Origin: Phytoseiulus persimilis
Taxonomy: Eukaryota; Arthropoda; Arachnida; Mesostigmata; Phytoseiidae
Reading direction: 5' to 3'
Length of the DNA stretch: 64,000 nt
Assembly: GCA_037576195.1 (NCBI GenBank)
Contig: CM075101.1
Location: 2,046,001-2,110,000 of the forward strand
Positions 9,628-20,063 of this stretch are shown piece by piece. Every line of letters starts with the position of its first letter. The stretch's first letter is position 1. A program made the translations under genes and the position numbers. The notes beneath the pieces were generated by a model, which was not told where the DNA came from, did not search any database, and worked only from the letters and a program-made list of their open reading frames with translations.

Positions 9628-11766
9628 TAACCCCTCCAGAGTTTGGAGGTAATGCTCAAATCGGCCCCGGAATCACCCCTCCAGAGTTGGAAAGAAATGC
9701 TCAGATTGGCCCCGGAATCACCCCTCCAGACTTGGAAAGTAATGGTCAGATTGGTCTCGGAATCACCCCTCCAGAGTAGGAGAGTAATGGTCAGATTGGT
9801 CTCGGAATCACCCCTCCAGAGTTGGAAAGAAATGCTCAGATTGGCCCCGGAATCACCCCTCCAGACTTGGAAAGTAATGTTCAGATTGGTCTCGGAATCA
9901 CCCCTCCAGAGCAGGAGAGTAATGGTCAGATTGGTCTCGAAATCACCCCTCCAGAGTTGGAAAGAAATGCTCAGATCGGTCTCGGAATCACCCCTCCAGA
10001 GTTGGAAAGAAATGCTCAGATTGGTCCCGGAATCACCCCTTCAGAGTGGGGAAGTAATGCTCAGATTGGCCCCGGAATCACCCCTCCAGACTTGGAAAGT
10101 AATGGTCAGATTTGTCTCGGAATCACCCCTCCAGAGTAGGAGAGTAATGCTCAGATCGGTCTCGGAATCACCCCTCCAGAGTTGGAAAGAAATGCTCAGA
10201 TTGGCCCCGGAATCACCCCTCCAGAGTTGGAAAGAAATGCTCAGATTGGCCCCGGAATCACCCCTCCAGACTTGGAAAGTAATGGTCAGATTGGTCTCGG
10301 AATCACCCCTCCAGAGTAGGAGAGTAATGGTCAGATTGGTCTCGGAATCACCCCTCCAGAGTTGGAAAGAAATGCTCAGATCGGTCTCGGAATCACCCCT
10401 CCAGAGTTGGAAAGAAATGCTCAGATTGGTCCCGGAATCACCCCTCCAGAGTTGGGAAGTAATGCTCAGATTGGCCCCGGAATCACCCCTCCAGAGTTGG
10501 AAAGAAATGCTCAGATTGGTCCCGGAATCACCCCTCCAGAGTTGGGAAGTAATGCTCAGATTGGCCCCGGAATCACCCCTCCAGACTTGGAAAGTAATGG
10601 TCAGATTGGTCTCGGAATCACCCCTCCAGAGTAGGAGAGTAATGCTCAGATGGGTCTCGGAATCACCCCTCCAGACTTGGAAAGTGATGGTCAGATTGGT
10701 CTCGGAATCACCCCTCCAGAGTAGGAGAGTAATGCTCAGATCGGTCTCGGAATCACCCCTCCAGAGTTGGAAAGAAATGCTCAGATTGGTCCCGGAATCA
10801 CCCCTCCAGAGTTGGGAAGTAATGCTCAGATTGGCCCCGGAATCACCCCTCCAGACTTGGAAAGTAATGGTCAGATTCGTCTCGGAATCACCCCTCCACA
10901 GTTGGAAAGAAATGCTCAGATTGGTCCCGCAATCACCCCTTCAGAGTTGGGAAGTAATGCTCAGATTGGCCCCGGAATCACTCCTCCAGAGTTGGAAAGA
11001 AATGCTCAGATTTGTCCCGGAATCACCCCTTCAGAGTTGGGAAGTAATGCTCAGATTGGCCCCGGAATCACTCCTCCAGAGTTGAAAAGTAATGCTCAGA
11101 TCGGTCTCGGAATCACCCCTCCAGAGTTGGAAAGAAATGCTCAGATTGGTCCCGAAATCACCCCTCCAGAGTAGGAGAGTAATGCTCAGATCGGTCTCGG
11201 AATCACCCCTCCAGAGTTGGAAGGAAATGCTCAGATTGGTCCCGGAATCACCCCTCCAGAGTTGGGAAGTAATTCTCAGATTGGCCCCGGAATCACTCCT
11301 CCAGTGTTGAAAAGTAATGCTCAGATCGGTCTCGGAATCACCCCTCCAGAGTTGGAAAGAAATGCTCAGATTGGTCCCGGAATCACCCCTCCAGAGTAGG
11401 AGAGTAATGCTCAGATCGGTCTCGGAATCACCCCTCCAGAGTTGGAAAGAAATGCTCAGATTGGTGCCGGAATCACCCCTCCAGAGTTGGGAAGTAATGC
11501 TCAGATTGGCCCCGGAATCACTCCTCCAGAGTTGAAAAGTAATGCTCAGATCGGTCTCGGAATCACCCCTCCAGAGTTGGGAAGTAATGCTCAGATTGGT
11601 CTCGGAATCACCCCTCCAGAGTTGGGAAGTAATGCTCAGATTGGTCTCGGAATCACCCCTCCAGAATTGAAAAGTAATGCTCAGATCGGTCTCGGAATCA
11701 CCCCTCCAGAGTTGGAAAGAAATGCTCAGATTGGCCCCGGAATCACCCCTCCAGAGTTGGGATCAC
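9628..11766 (+). repeat. Right 45-bp satellite array
   Basis: About 47 units, inverted relative to the left array. Almost all units are exactly 45 bp, so reading frames stay open for hundreds of codons: one frame reads GITPPELERNAQIGP, another SPLQSWKEMLRLAPE. Variants GTTGGAAAGA, GTTGGGAAGT, CTTGGAAAGT and GTAGGAGAGT alternate in recurring runs, a higher-order pattern different from that of the left array. Confidence 0.95.
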
Positions 11767-11940
11767 CTCGATAGACTCCAAAAAGTAAGTCGGGTCGACC
11801 CCGGAATCAATTCGGTAGGCGGCCATCGTAGAACCCGCCTCATATACCCGGGTTCACCCGCGTCTGGAACCGGGTACCCGAAGTTGGGTAATCGGGTACC
11901 CGGGTACCCGGGTCCGATACCCGGGTATTTGCGACCCCTA
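11757..11940 (-). repeat. Right inverted terminal repeat of the palindromic element
   Basis: Inverted copy of 6763-6960. It ends TGCGACCCCTA at 11940. Confidence 0.8.
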
Positions 11941-12118
11941 TCTGCGACCCATTCAGACCAGAATTTTTGTCCACTATAACCGAGTTTTTGGAAATTTCGT
12001 CCACTACAAGTGGAATCCTCAACATTATGAGTCCCATAGACTCCGTCGGGACCTAGCAAGGAGTCCACTATAACCGAAAGTCCACTATATCCGAGTCCAC
12101 TATAGCGGGATTCGACTG
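11941..12118 (-). mobile_element. Terminal fragment of a pogo/Tigger-like DNA transposon
   Basis: On the minus strand the end reads CAGTCGAATCCCGCTATAGT and is preceded by TA (12119-12120), the target dinucleotide of Tc1/mariner/pogo elements. CAGTnGAAnCCCGCTATA is the usual style of pogo/Tigger ends (known from the family). Inside, TCCACTATAACCG-like blocks repeat four or more times. The other end is missing; it stops at or near the palindromic element. The insertion cuts the Copia protease frame. Confidence 0.65.
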
Positions 12119-12120
12119 TA

Positions 12121-12550
12121 CATCCTTCAGGAGAACAGTTCTGGGCTGTCCATTCTGCACAAAGGTTATACAGGCAGTCCCGGACCCAGGAGCGCTCAGA
12201 GTCCTAGAACCCCCAAGTCTGACCTGTCGTGCCTGAGGATATGGTACGTAGTTGATCAAATGATCTTTGCAGTTGATCGAATGAAAATACGTTCCACTGT
12301 CCACGATGAACTCATTGTCTGGAGTCACGCTGTTTGTCTCTGCTCGTTCTAACTCACAATTGTAGAACTCGATGGCGCGGACTTCGCTGTGGTTGGCGGT
12401 TGCGGGTTGTTGATTCTGCCGGTTTCCAGGTCGCCTCCCGGGGGTCTCTGATGATTCTGCTGTTGTTGTTGAGGACAATGATGGTGCTGTCGTTGATTTC
12501 GGCCGGAGTGCCCGCCCTGCACTGGGCCATGAGATGTCCAGTCCGTCCAC
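12121..12550 (-). pseudogene. Copia protease region (truncated)
   Basis: Second minus-strand frame of the Copia piece. EFIVDSGTYFHSI is the Copia-type aspartic protease active site (DSGA-like, here DSGT). Further on, VRLGGSRTL...GSGTACITF fits the protease fold. The true protein is cut at 12120 by the pogo-like insertion; integrase, RT and RNase H are absent. It overlaps the gag frame with a shift near 12400-12540. Confidence 0.7.
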
Positions 12551-13463
12551 ACTTGTAGCAGGTTCTCTCTGTTGTTCGAGTGACGGTGTGGTTTACACTG
12601 GTCCTGTTGAAGGTATTCTGACGATGCTGTCTGTTACGGGATGTACGGAATCTCGAGAACAAGGCCGTGCCCTCGTTAGCGTCGAGACGTCCTGTTCTGA
12701 TCGCCTCAAGTTCGACAGCTGCCATCAGATGAGTCAGAGATTGAGACGCATCCTCCCTAGCGTTGAAACCCTGCTTGAAGGCCTCCCAGGATGAGGGAAG
12801 ACTATCGAGAAGAACCGTTATCTTCAAATAATCAGGAAGTTGAACGCCAAGTGACTCAACATGAGCCGCTATCTGCTTGAACCGGAAGAGGTTGTCCCCC
12901 GCCGTCTTGTTCGCCTGGTACAAGAAATTGTGGAACTTGGTGAGAGCCAACCGTTTCAGAGCACCATTTGTAAGAGTGAACTTGCCGGTTATCTCACGCC
13001 ACATTCCTGGGCCTTCCACGGTGTCGGATCTTCCGGAGAACAGAGAAACAGCAAGGGCAGTTGAGAGCGATGCAAACAGGGTGCATCGCGCGGCACGGTT
13101 CCCAGCGACGAACTTCTGCCTCTGGATTCCGGATTGTTTGTCGGTCTTCGTTTTAGAAGGCGGTGCCAGATTTCCCAGAGCAACATCGGGCGCATATGGA
13201 TCTGCATCCAATGCGGCAGAAATCAGTGTTTTCCATGCCGTGTAGTTTGAGCCGTCCAGATTCAACTGCACCAGTTCACGGGGACGATGCCTTGGAGTCA
13301 TGTTGAGACCGTCTTCATCAACCGTCCCATCGTCCTTGCTTTTTTCCAGCTGTTCGCCTACTCTTCTAGCTGACTGCTCGGGCATGTCGTCGCCTACATC
13401 ACTAAAGCCGTTCGAGCTGGTGGAATCTTCCTGACCACGTTGACTCTCAGATGGATTCATCAT
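12354..13463 (-). pseudogene. Copia gag (UBN2-type) with zinc knuckle
   Basis: A 369-codon frame starting at 13463 (tandem ATGATG). It has the Copia gag signature: LNLDGSNYTAWKTLISAAL near the start, MWREITGKFT, KTAGDNLFRFKQIAAHVESL, and a zinc knuckle CYKCGRTGHLMAQC near residue 305. It would package Copia RNA. The frame is intact to the knuckle, then shifts relative to the protease frame. Only the 5' third of the element is present. Confidence 0.8.
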
Positions 13464-13900
13464 TCACGAGGACTTCTTTCACTCGATGCACTGAACGATC
13501 ACTTGTACACTCTGAGAGTCACGCACTTCACAGTACTCTGTCCAGATGAAGGTGTCCGCTATTACTCGTGCGCAATAACGAATGTTGGAATAAGGTCCAC
13601 GTAGCTCAGCTGGTGACACTTCTCCTATAAGTATCTGTAAAGTATGGGAAGAGCACGGCAGACAATAAGGAGACAGGGATTCGGTGTTGAAATAGAGTAG
13701 CTCCCCGAGCATTGCTTCATTGGGGTTATATATACCACTGTGGAAAGAAGCACCAGTCCATGAAGGCCGCAAGGTCCTCCATGGATGGCATTGCCAGTAT
13801 CTCACAGAAAAGAGTTCCGGTCAGAATGTCCTCGTATTCTGGACCCTGCATTGTTTCATACCAATTACAGCTACCCAGAAATATGGCTTTATTTTCACAG
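13464..13900 (-). promoter_or_regulatory. Copia leader / 5' LTR region with TATA box
   Basis: Upstream of the Copia gag on the minus strand lies a TATATATAA box at 13726-13734, about 260 bp before the gag ATG. This suits an LTR promoter and leader. No second LTR copy is in the window, so ends cannot be set. Confidence 0.4.
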
Positions 13901-15650
13901 TTTATTCACTTTTCCTAGAGATTTTTTCGTCGGTTTGTGTGAAGTTTTACGTGGCCAAGATGGATCGTAGTGGAGGAAGCTTTTTCCCCCTACCAGGGAT
14001 CCACGTCGATCGCAACGTCTAGACCGATCGGAACGGCCGTTACGAGGCCCAGGGAGCTGAAGGATTTGGAGACTTCACATTCCACCGGAAGCAGACCAGC
14101 GAATGTGGTAGATACATTTCACTGAGATGTAGATGCTATCGACCGTGAGTATACTGCTTCTTCGGTGCATGATAAAATTATCTCGATATAGCGTGAACTC
14201 CTCGGCAGAGCTGGAGCTGGCGGCGCCGGCGTAGTCACGATCCGCATTCAGCTCTCCTAGAGCTCAGGCAGACTAATCGAGGAAATCGGCGCCCCAAGGC
14301 TGATCCAGGTAGCCGCCCCCTCTCAATGCGTGGAAGAATCTGAATTTGAATGAATCGATAAGGTTCCTGTTGATTTTGAGTTGTGCCTCAATCCGTCAGC
14401 AAATTGCGTAAGATTCTGAGAGTTTCCATTGGACGCTCGATTGAAATCTCAGCGCTTCACGTCAACGAACGCAATCGATCGTTGACGTCCTTGGCGACAG
14501 ATATCCACCGCAGATTGTAGATGACTCGATAATCTGCACAATCTCACGACTGATGAAAGAACGAGACCTATCTTCACTTAGCCCTGGGAATTCAACCTCC
14601 CGTGTCCTGAACGAACGTAGACGCGTGGTCTGGGAAACAATTTTTTTCTATAGATCTCCATTCTTTCTTTGTCTGAAATGGGAGCGGTAGCCCACATCAC
14701 GCTACCGAAATGAGGACCCGAGCCGCGATTGTACCCTGAGGTCTCAACCACCAGCTGCAACCTCTTGATGTTTCCATGAGAGAGCCGTTCAAGGACTTCA
14801 TGAGAGAGCATTGTTGGCGGTAGACTGAATCTTCCGCAGCGGGGCTCTATCCGGTAGTATCAATGTTGAGTATTTGATGTTTTACCCAGAGCAGTCGTCG
14901 GCGTTATTTGGATAGTCAGGGACGACGCCAGTCGAGCAGGCGAAGCGTCGGTGAACTTTGAGCGTAATCACCGAGTGCAGGCAATTACTGTAGATTACTG
15001 AGATAGAAATCGGAGGTCTGTAGGCTGACGTCAAGCGCCAGTAATTACCGTGTAACCCTCCCCTGTCAGTGACTATAAAAACCGGAATGAAACTTCAGTG
15101 TGTTGGGGGAGCCAAAGATTCTGTCCATCAGAATCGTCGTCTTTATTCAGTAGCCGTCGTCTCTAGGCAAGTCTTGTACGCGCCACCGATCTTCTCATCC
15201 AGCCGCAAGGAAGGTAGAGCCAGGCCCAAAAGGCTTGTCAATCAAGAAACCGATTATGTGGGTTGCAGCCGCGTGGCAAGGTATCTATGAGGGAATCGTG
15301 ATGACGACCTTCAAAAAACGACGGTCCCTCATGCACTGGTTCAGTTCGAGGACGACGCCTTTCCTGAAGACAGCAAAGATGACTTCGGAGCTTTTTCTTA
15401 AGTAGCCGTTGGAGTGAATCGCTTATGCGTTTCTCTCTTGGTCTCGACTCTAGACTCTCGAGTTAACCGATTTCGTTCGGAACTCCTGATAGCATGCTGC
15501 AGTCGCAGACTTCGCAGTAGCGCTCTCGACTTTTAGTAGCGGCTCCTAAAGATGAATGATGTCAGGCCACCGTATTGATCCGGAGCCTGCGAACCCCAGC
15601 CATAAAAATTGGATCCGATCTCCGCCTGGGGACCGTTCAAACTGAGCCCT
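13901..15650. other. Unassigned interval
   Basis: No recognisable gene. A TATAAAAA box sits at 15074-15081. A minus-strand frame at 14578-14811 (77 codons) has balanced composition but no motif I know. Either could be a relic of a solo LTR or host sequence. Confidence 0.3.
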
Positions 15651-15658
15651 GCATACAG

Positions 15659-17004
15659 GCATTCACGACTTCATCCGTTACAGACCCACCTCATGCCGTG
15701 TGCTGGCGAAGATAGTTCTGCATTCCGGAAGAATAGTCAGCGTACGAGGTAACCACAACCACCCCCCAGACAATGGGGGCCAAGGCGTCGCAGTCCGTGG
15801 AGCAAGACGGACGATGGTCGAGAGCGCGAACGCCTTGGCGAATCCTTGCGACTTGGTCTTGGACATTCGGCGCAATCTCCCAATCGAAGTTGCCCAAGAA
15901 ATCGCGCCGTTCGAGCATCTTCGGTTGCTACAGCGTCAGGCCGCGAATATGAAACCCGGCCGCTGTTCAAGCCTGAGGCTACTTCATAACGTCATCAGTA
16001 CGGAAGAAATAGCAGGATACACGGCGACTATCAACGGAGAACGGCTGCTGAGCTCTTACGGGCTATCAAGACACACCGATGCCACGTACAAGGTTATCCC
16101 GGAGAGTTTATGCGAACAGCTTCCCACCATACATGCGAATTGGGGTGGCGAAAGAGACAACGTGAGTTCACACATTCGGATCATGCTCGCCGCGATCGAT
16201 TCACCCTCCGACGCTAAGCACTGATGTTGAGTTTCTTTCCTCAGGTCGGGATGATAGCCTGTGCATTCATGACGTGACGCACCACGGAAGCGTATAGGGA
16301 GGTTTTCGTGATCTTGAAAGATCAGCTGCCCGGCTGGACCATGACTTCATACATGGGAGACTTCGATGAGGCCATGCGTGTAGCTGTCTTACAGCACCGG
16401 TTGTATGGGTGCTGTTTCCATTACGCCCAATGTCTCGCAAGGCGAGCACGAGGACCCAAAGTAGGCCTGGCTACTGAGATCCGCCAGGGGAAAGACGCCT
16501 ACAAGATGTTCCTATGCTTCTCGACTCTCCCGCTGCTGCCACCCAAAGACATCCCAGCTACCTTTGAGTATTTCGCGCAGAAAGCAGTAAACCTTGACGA
16601 CCGCTTCGAGAGTTTCGTGAGGTACATGAAAAATCAGTGGCTTGAGGATGTCGGGCCGCTCGGTATGTCAGTCCTCAGAGCTCCTTGCCGGACTAACAAC
16701 CCAGTGGAGTCCAACAACGCTTTGCTCCTCCGACGAACGTGCAAGGTCAACGTACCCATATGGGATCTCATCGGTAAGGGCGGATTCCACTCGCTAGCTG
16801 GTAGTGAAATGTGAGGTCGTACGGGTAACGCTTCGGAACGCTACAATGCGTTAATGTTGAGTTTATTTCTCCCCAGCGGTCATCGTCGATGTTTTCCACG
16901 ATATCGTTGATGACTACAATTGTCGCCTGAACGGCTTCCGACGTGTACGGTCTGGGCAAACGGCAGCAATTAGGAAGATTGACGAGAAGATCAAGCAAGC
17001 TTAG
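15659..17004 (+). pseudogene. MULE transposase with FLYWCH-like finger and two introns
   Basis: Exon 1 (about 15659-16161) starts with the tail of a FLYWCH-type finger (SCRVLAKIVLH...GNHNHPPD), then reaches the catalytic Asp block DATYKVIPE and IHANW. A phase-0 intron 16162-16244 (GTGAGT...TTCCTCAG) leads to exon 2, which opens VGMIACAFMT and is broken by TGA at 16275-16277. Exon 2 continues with SYMGDFDEAM (second Asp), CCFHYAQCL and NNPVESNNALL (catalytic Glu region). A phase-1 intron 16774-16876 precedes exon 3, ending at TAG 17002-17004. All three catalytic regions survive, but the nonsense codon makes it inactive. It would cut and paste Mutator-like elements. Confidence 0.8.
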
Positions 17005-17116
17005 GATCAGTTGGACCTGGGACGAATCGGCCCCATAGAACTCGTAGAACTCCTGAAGTATATGAAAGTATATACGCCTCTTCATACTGGACGCTCTGTC
17101 CAGTCATCAGTGGGCA

Positions 17117-19459
17117 TCAAGTCCCCGTCTTTCCTTCGTACCTCTGGAGTGTGTTAAGAGATTCTACTCCGGGGCATTCGCTCGCATGGTACTTTGTACA
17201 TTGTCCGAGGCATCTCTTACAGATACAATCTGATGCTGCCTCGTGGAAACCCAATGTCATACACAACACATGATTGAAACCGTGAACCGCATATCTAGCT
17301 ACGACGTGCCGATTCGTTCTACCAGGACCTTTCCAGGTATGATTTTTCATAGCCTCCGCCTCGAAGAAGCTTTGGTCTATGGCGGCGACTTTTTGTTCCC
17401 ATCCCTGCCGGCACGACCGATAGGCCGCCGTCTCGTCCAATCTATGTCGTTTTACAATATCTTCCACGAAGGTGGAGGTACCCGCCAGGAGGTACACATA
17501 GCGGTTTTTAGTTGAGGGGTGAAGTCCGAGCACTCTCTTGATGTATGCAGCCTTCAGTTTGTCCAGGGTTTCGAGGTCCCCGGAGGTCAGGAATTCCCAA
17601 ATAACTTCAACTCCAAAGTCGGCCACTGGAGCGATTTTGATGTCGAAGAGACGCATCGCTGTAGCCACAGACAACATTTGTGGGGATACGATAGAATGCA
17701 TCGCCGCGGTCGCCTTGTTGCAGCGATCGATAACGTGCCCAGCGAAAGAAGTTCCGTTGTTATGTATTGTGATTCCCAGGTAACGGAAACTGTTTACAGA
17801 CTTGAGCCGGTTTCCACCTATGGTGAGAACGTCCTTCGTGGCTATTCCGCCACCTCGATGGCACTTCATAGCCTCGGTCTTTGCTGTGTTGATTGTCAGT
17901 CCCAGTCTCTTGGAGGCAGAGTTCAGCCGGCACAAGGCTTCTTGGACGAGGAGGCGCTTCCGGCTGTATATGGCGATGTTGTCGGCATAGGCGAGAAGTT
18001 TGGTCTGCCTGTTGCCCTGGAGAACAACGGATGGTAGGTCCTTCAGCAGCGTTGAAAATAACAAAGAGCTCAATGAGTCGCCCTGGGCGAGGCCCGTTGT
18101 CTGCTGGAACGCCCCATGCTCCACGACTCCGTCGTATATCGAGATGCTGTTCGCCTTGAGAATCGAGGCCAGTAGGTCGAGCATGTTGGCCGGCACTCCG
18201 ACCTCGGCCAGGATTTCAAGCACCTTGTCCCTCGGCGCCGAGTCGAACGCCGCGCGGTAATCAATGAATACCACACACAGGAATTGACCGGGCTCCGCGA
18301 GCGTCGTCTGAATGTCCTCGAGCAGTATCTGACAGGCAGTGTTTGTGGATCTGTCTCTACGATAGCCGTGTTGCTCGTTTGGGATGACATTCAGGGCTTC
18401 GAGGAAGTTGCTCAGTCGAGAAGTGATGATTCTCGCTAGTAGTTTATAGCCCGTGTTCTTCTTCGCGATTCCCCTCCATGATTCACGTCTCGTGGCGTCT
18501 CCCTTGCCTTTTGGGATGATGACCGGCTGTGAGTCCAGCCACCTTCTTGGCAAAGTTCCCGTCTTCAGACATTCATTGAAGAGGGCCTGCCGGCATGGCG
18601 CGAGGAAAAGAGAGCCCTTGATGTGCTCGTTGATGATGAGATCTGGGCCAGGTGCTTTTCTGGAATCCAACGTTTTCATTGCGTCCAGAACCTCCACGGT
18701 TGAGAATTCAGAAGACAGGATGCCTTGCTCAAACGTCGTCGGGGCCTCCCAGGTTGCAGAGAGTCGATAGGTCTCCGAGGGGATCGTGTTTCGAGAGGCC
18801 AGGATGTTTTTGAAGTGCGTCCTCAGCTCTTCTTTTTGCACCGGGCATGCAACGGGAGCACTCCGTCTGAGCCATCTATACGGGCATTCCTCCGCCTCCT
18901 CCAAGAGCTTTCGCTCACGCTCGTTCATGTACTCAAGTCTCTGTGCTTTGTTTGTTCTTCGGCACAGAGTCCTGAGGTGCACAGCCAGGGGTCTGAGGGG
19001 CGGGTACAGCGACGCGAGTTGCGCAGCTGCGACTTGTCCTCTTGTTGCGATGTGACATGCATCGTCGAACCACGGTCTACCTCTCCTTGGCGCGGGTTGT
19101 CTCGAGGAGGACTGAATTATGTCCGTGATGTGTTCCGCGAAATCGTCGACATCAATCTGCGTCGGAATCGGGAGCACCTCATGAGCCCCGGACAGTAGTT
19201 TCTCAGTGTGGAAACCCCTGGACAGAGGCTCGAGGCGCAATGGTTGCGCGTCCATCTTCTTGAGTAGAAGTCTTACGCCGATGGGTCGGTGGCGCCTCAG
19301 CGAGAAGCCCTCTCTTAGCGCGTGGTCAGTGCCCATGTACAGAACTGCTTCACGGGGGAGGTTCGTCGCAAACACATAGATCACTGAGCGTCCCCTGTCG
19401 TTCTCAAAGGTGTGCTCATTGGTGTCGTTCACCACCCAGCATCCATGACTAGAGAGCAA
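17117..19459 (-). pseudogene. LINE ORF2, end of endonuclease plus reverse transcriptase
   Basis: A 780-codon frame. It begins in the last part of the endonuclease (DHALREGFSLRRHRPIG near residues 45-62, the His motif). RT follows: RKAPGPDLI, ISRLSN-like ITSRLSNFLEAL, NEQHGYRRDRST, CVVFIDYRAAFDSAP, GLAQGDSLSSLLF. The catalytic box reads AYADNIAIYS where YADD is expected. The C-terminus has CICKRCLGQC...H...C, a zinc-like cluster. An Asn in place of the second catalytic Asp should abolish RT activity. A frameshift near 19463-19485 separates this from the rest of the endonuclease. Confidence 0.85.
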
Positions 19460-19462
19460 ATC

Positions 19463-19485
19463 GACTAGAAATGAATGACTAGAAA
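19463..19485. repeat. 14-bp tandem micro-duplication in the LINE endonuclease
   Basis: gactagaaatgaat is followed at once by gactagaaa. This duplication sits exactly where the endonuclease and RT frames part, and is the simplest cause of the frame break. Confidence 0.7.
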
Positions 19486-20063
19486 GCCACCGTGCGCTCG
19501 TCCACCTCCAGCTCCAGACGCGTGTTTAAATCGGCGGCGATGATCAGAGGCTCCGTGTCGTTGATAGCTTGAAGTCCTCTGGAGAGTTTATCCACGAGTG
19601 ACTCCGTTCCTTCCGTTCCCGCGGGTCTGACGTACGCCGCGATAACCTTAAATCTTGCGTTTCCTGCCGCTATCAGGTTCTCTTCGCACAAGAATACCGT
19701 GAGGTATCCTACTCTATGATTGTAGAGTATGGACACTCCCCCACACGGGCGACCCATGCTTGCTTGCTTGGTCGCGAGAGAGTGCACGGCGCCGAAGTTT
19801 GGAGTGGCGAAGGGTGCCATCGCCCAAGTTTCAGTCAAAGTGATCAGGTCAAAAGAAGGCATCCGGTCCGGGTCAAGTAATTGCAGTGTTCCAATACCTT
19901 CGCAATTCCATTGTATGGCATTCACAGTCAGATTCGGGTCGGTGGTCGACCCCGGCTCAGCTGTCGGAAGTTCTTGCTCCCGCTGCGGCTCCTTGAGGGC
20001 CCTTCGTGACGGGGACGTAAGATACTCCGTCGTCCTGTGTGCGTGCGACTCACAGCCCTGCAT
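19479..20063 (-). pseudogene. LINE ORF2, N-terminal AP-type endonuclease
   Basis: A 194-codon frame with the endonuclease/exonuclease/phosphatase order: VNAIQWNCEGIG, LITLTETWAM (catalytic Glu), GGVSILYN, VIAAYVRP and PLIIAADLNTRL (the GDFN-like Asp/Asn motif, here ADLN). This enzyme nicks the target for reverse transcription. The frame ends early at a small duplication that shifts it away from the RT frame. It overlaps ORF1 by 136 bp in another frame. Confidence 0.8.

Larger units (their letters stand above)
6763..11940. mobile_element. Palindromic hAT-like element with opposed satellite arrays
   Basis: A 5.18-kb unit whose two halves are inverted copies. Both ends start TAGGGGTCGCA and continue as about 185-bp inverted repeats rich in CCCGGGTA motifs (6763-6960 and 11757-11940). 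Next come two arrays of the same 45-bp satellite in opposite orientation. The centre (8930-9627) is single copy and encodes a BED zinc finger, the N-terminal DNA-binding domain of hAT transposases. No RNase H-like transposase core is present, so it would be non-autonomous. The flanks (gtcgtcgt and tctgcgac) do not form an 8-bp target duplication, so hAT membership rests on the BED finger and the end shape only. Confidence 0.6.

Noticed and set aside
9643-11085. 480-codon plus-strand ORF (SPLQSWKEMLRLAPE repeat)
   Set aside because: It is made only of satellite units. A 45-bp unit without stops gives long frames automatically, and there is no domain, promoter or start context.
6957-11766. CRISPR array
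   Set aside because: The repeats are contiguous with no spacers, in a eukaryotic setting; this is satellite DNA.
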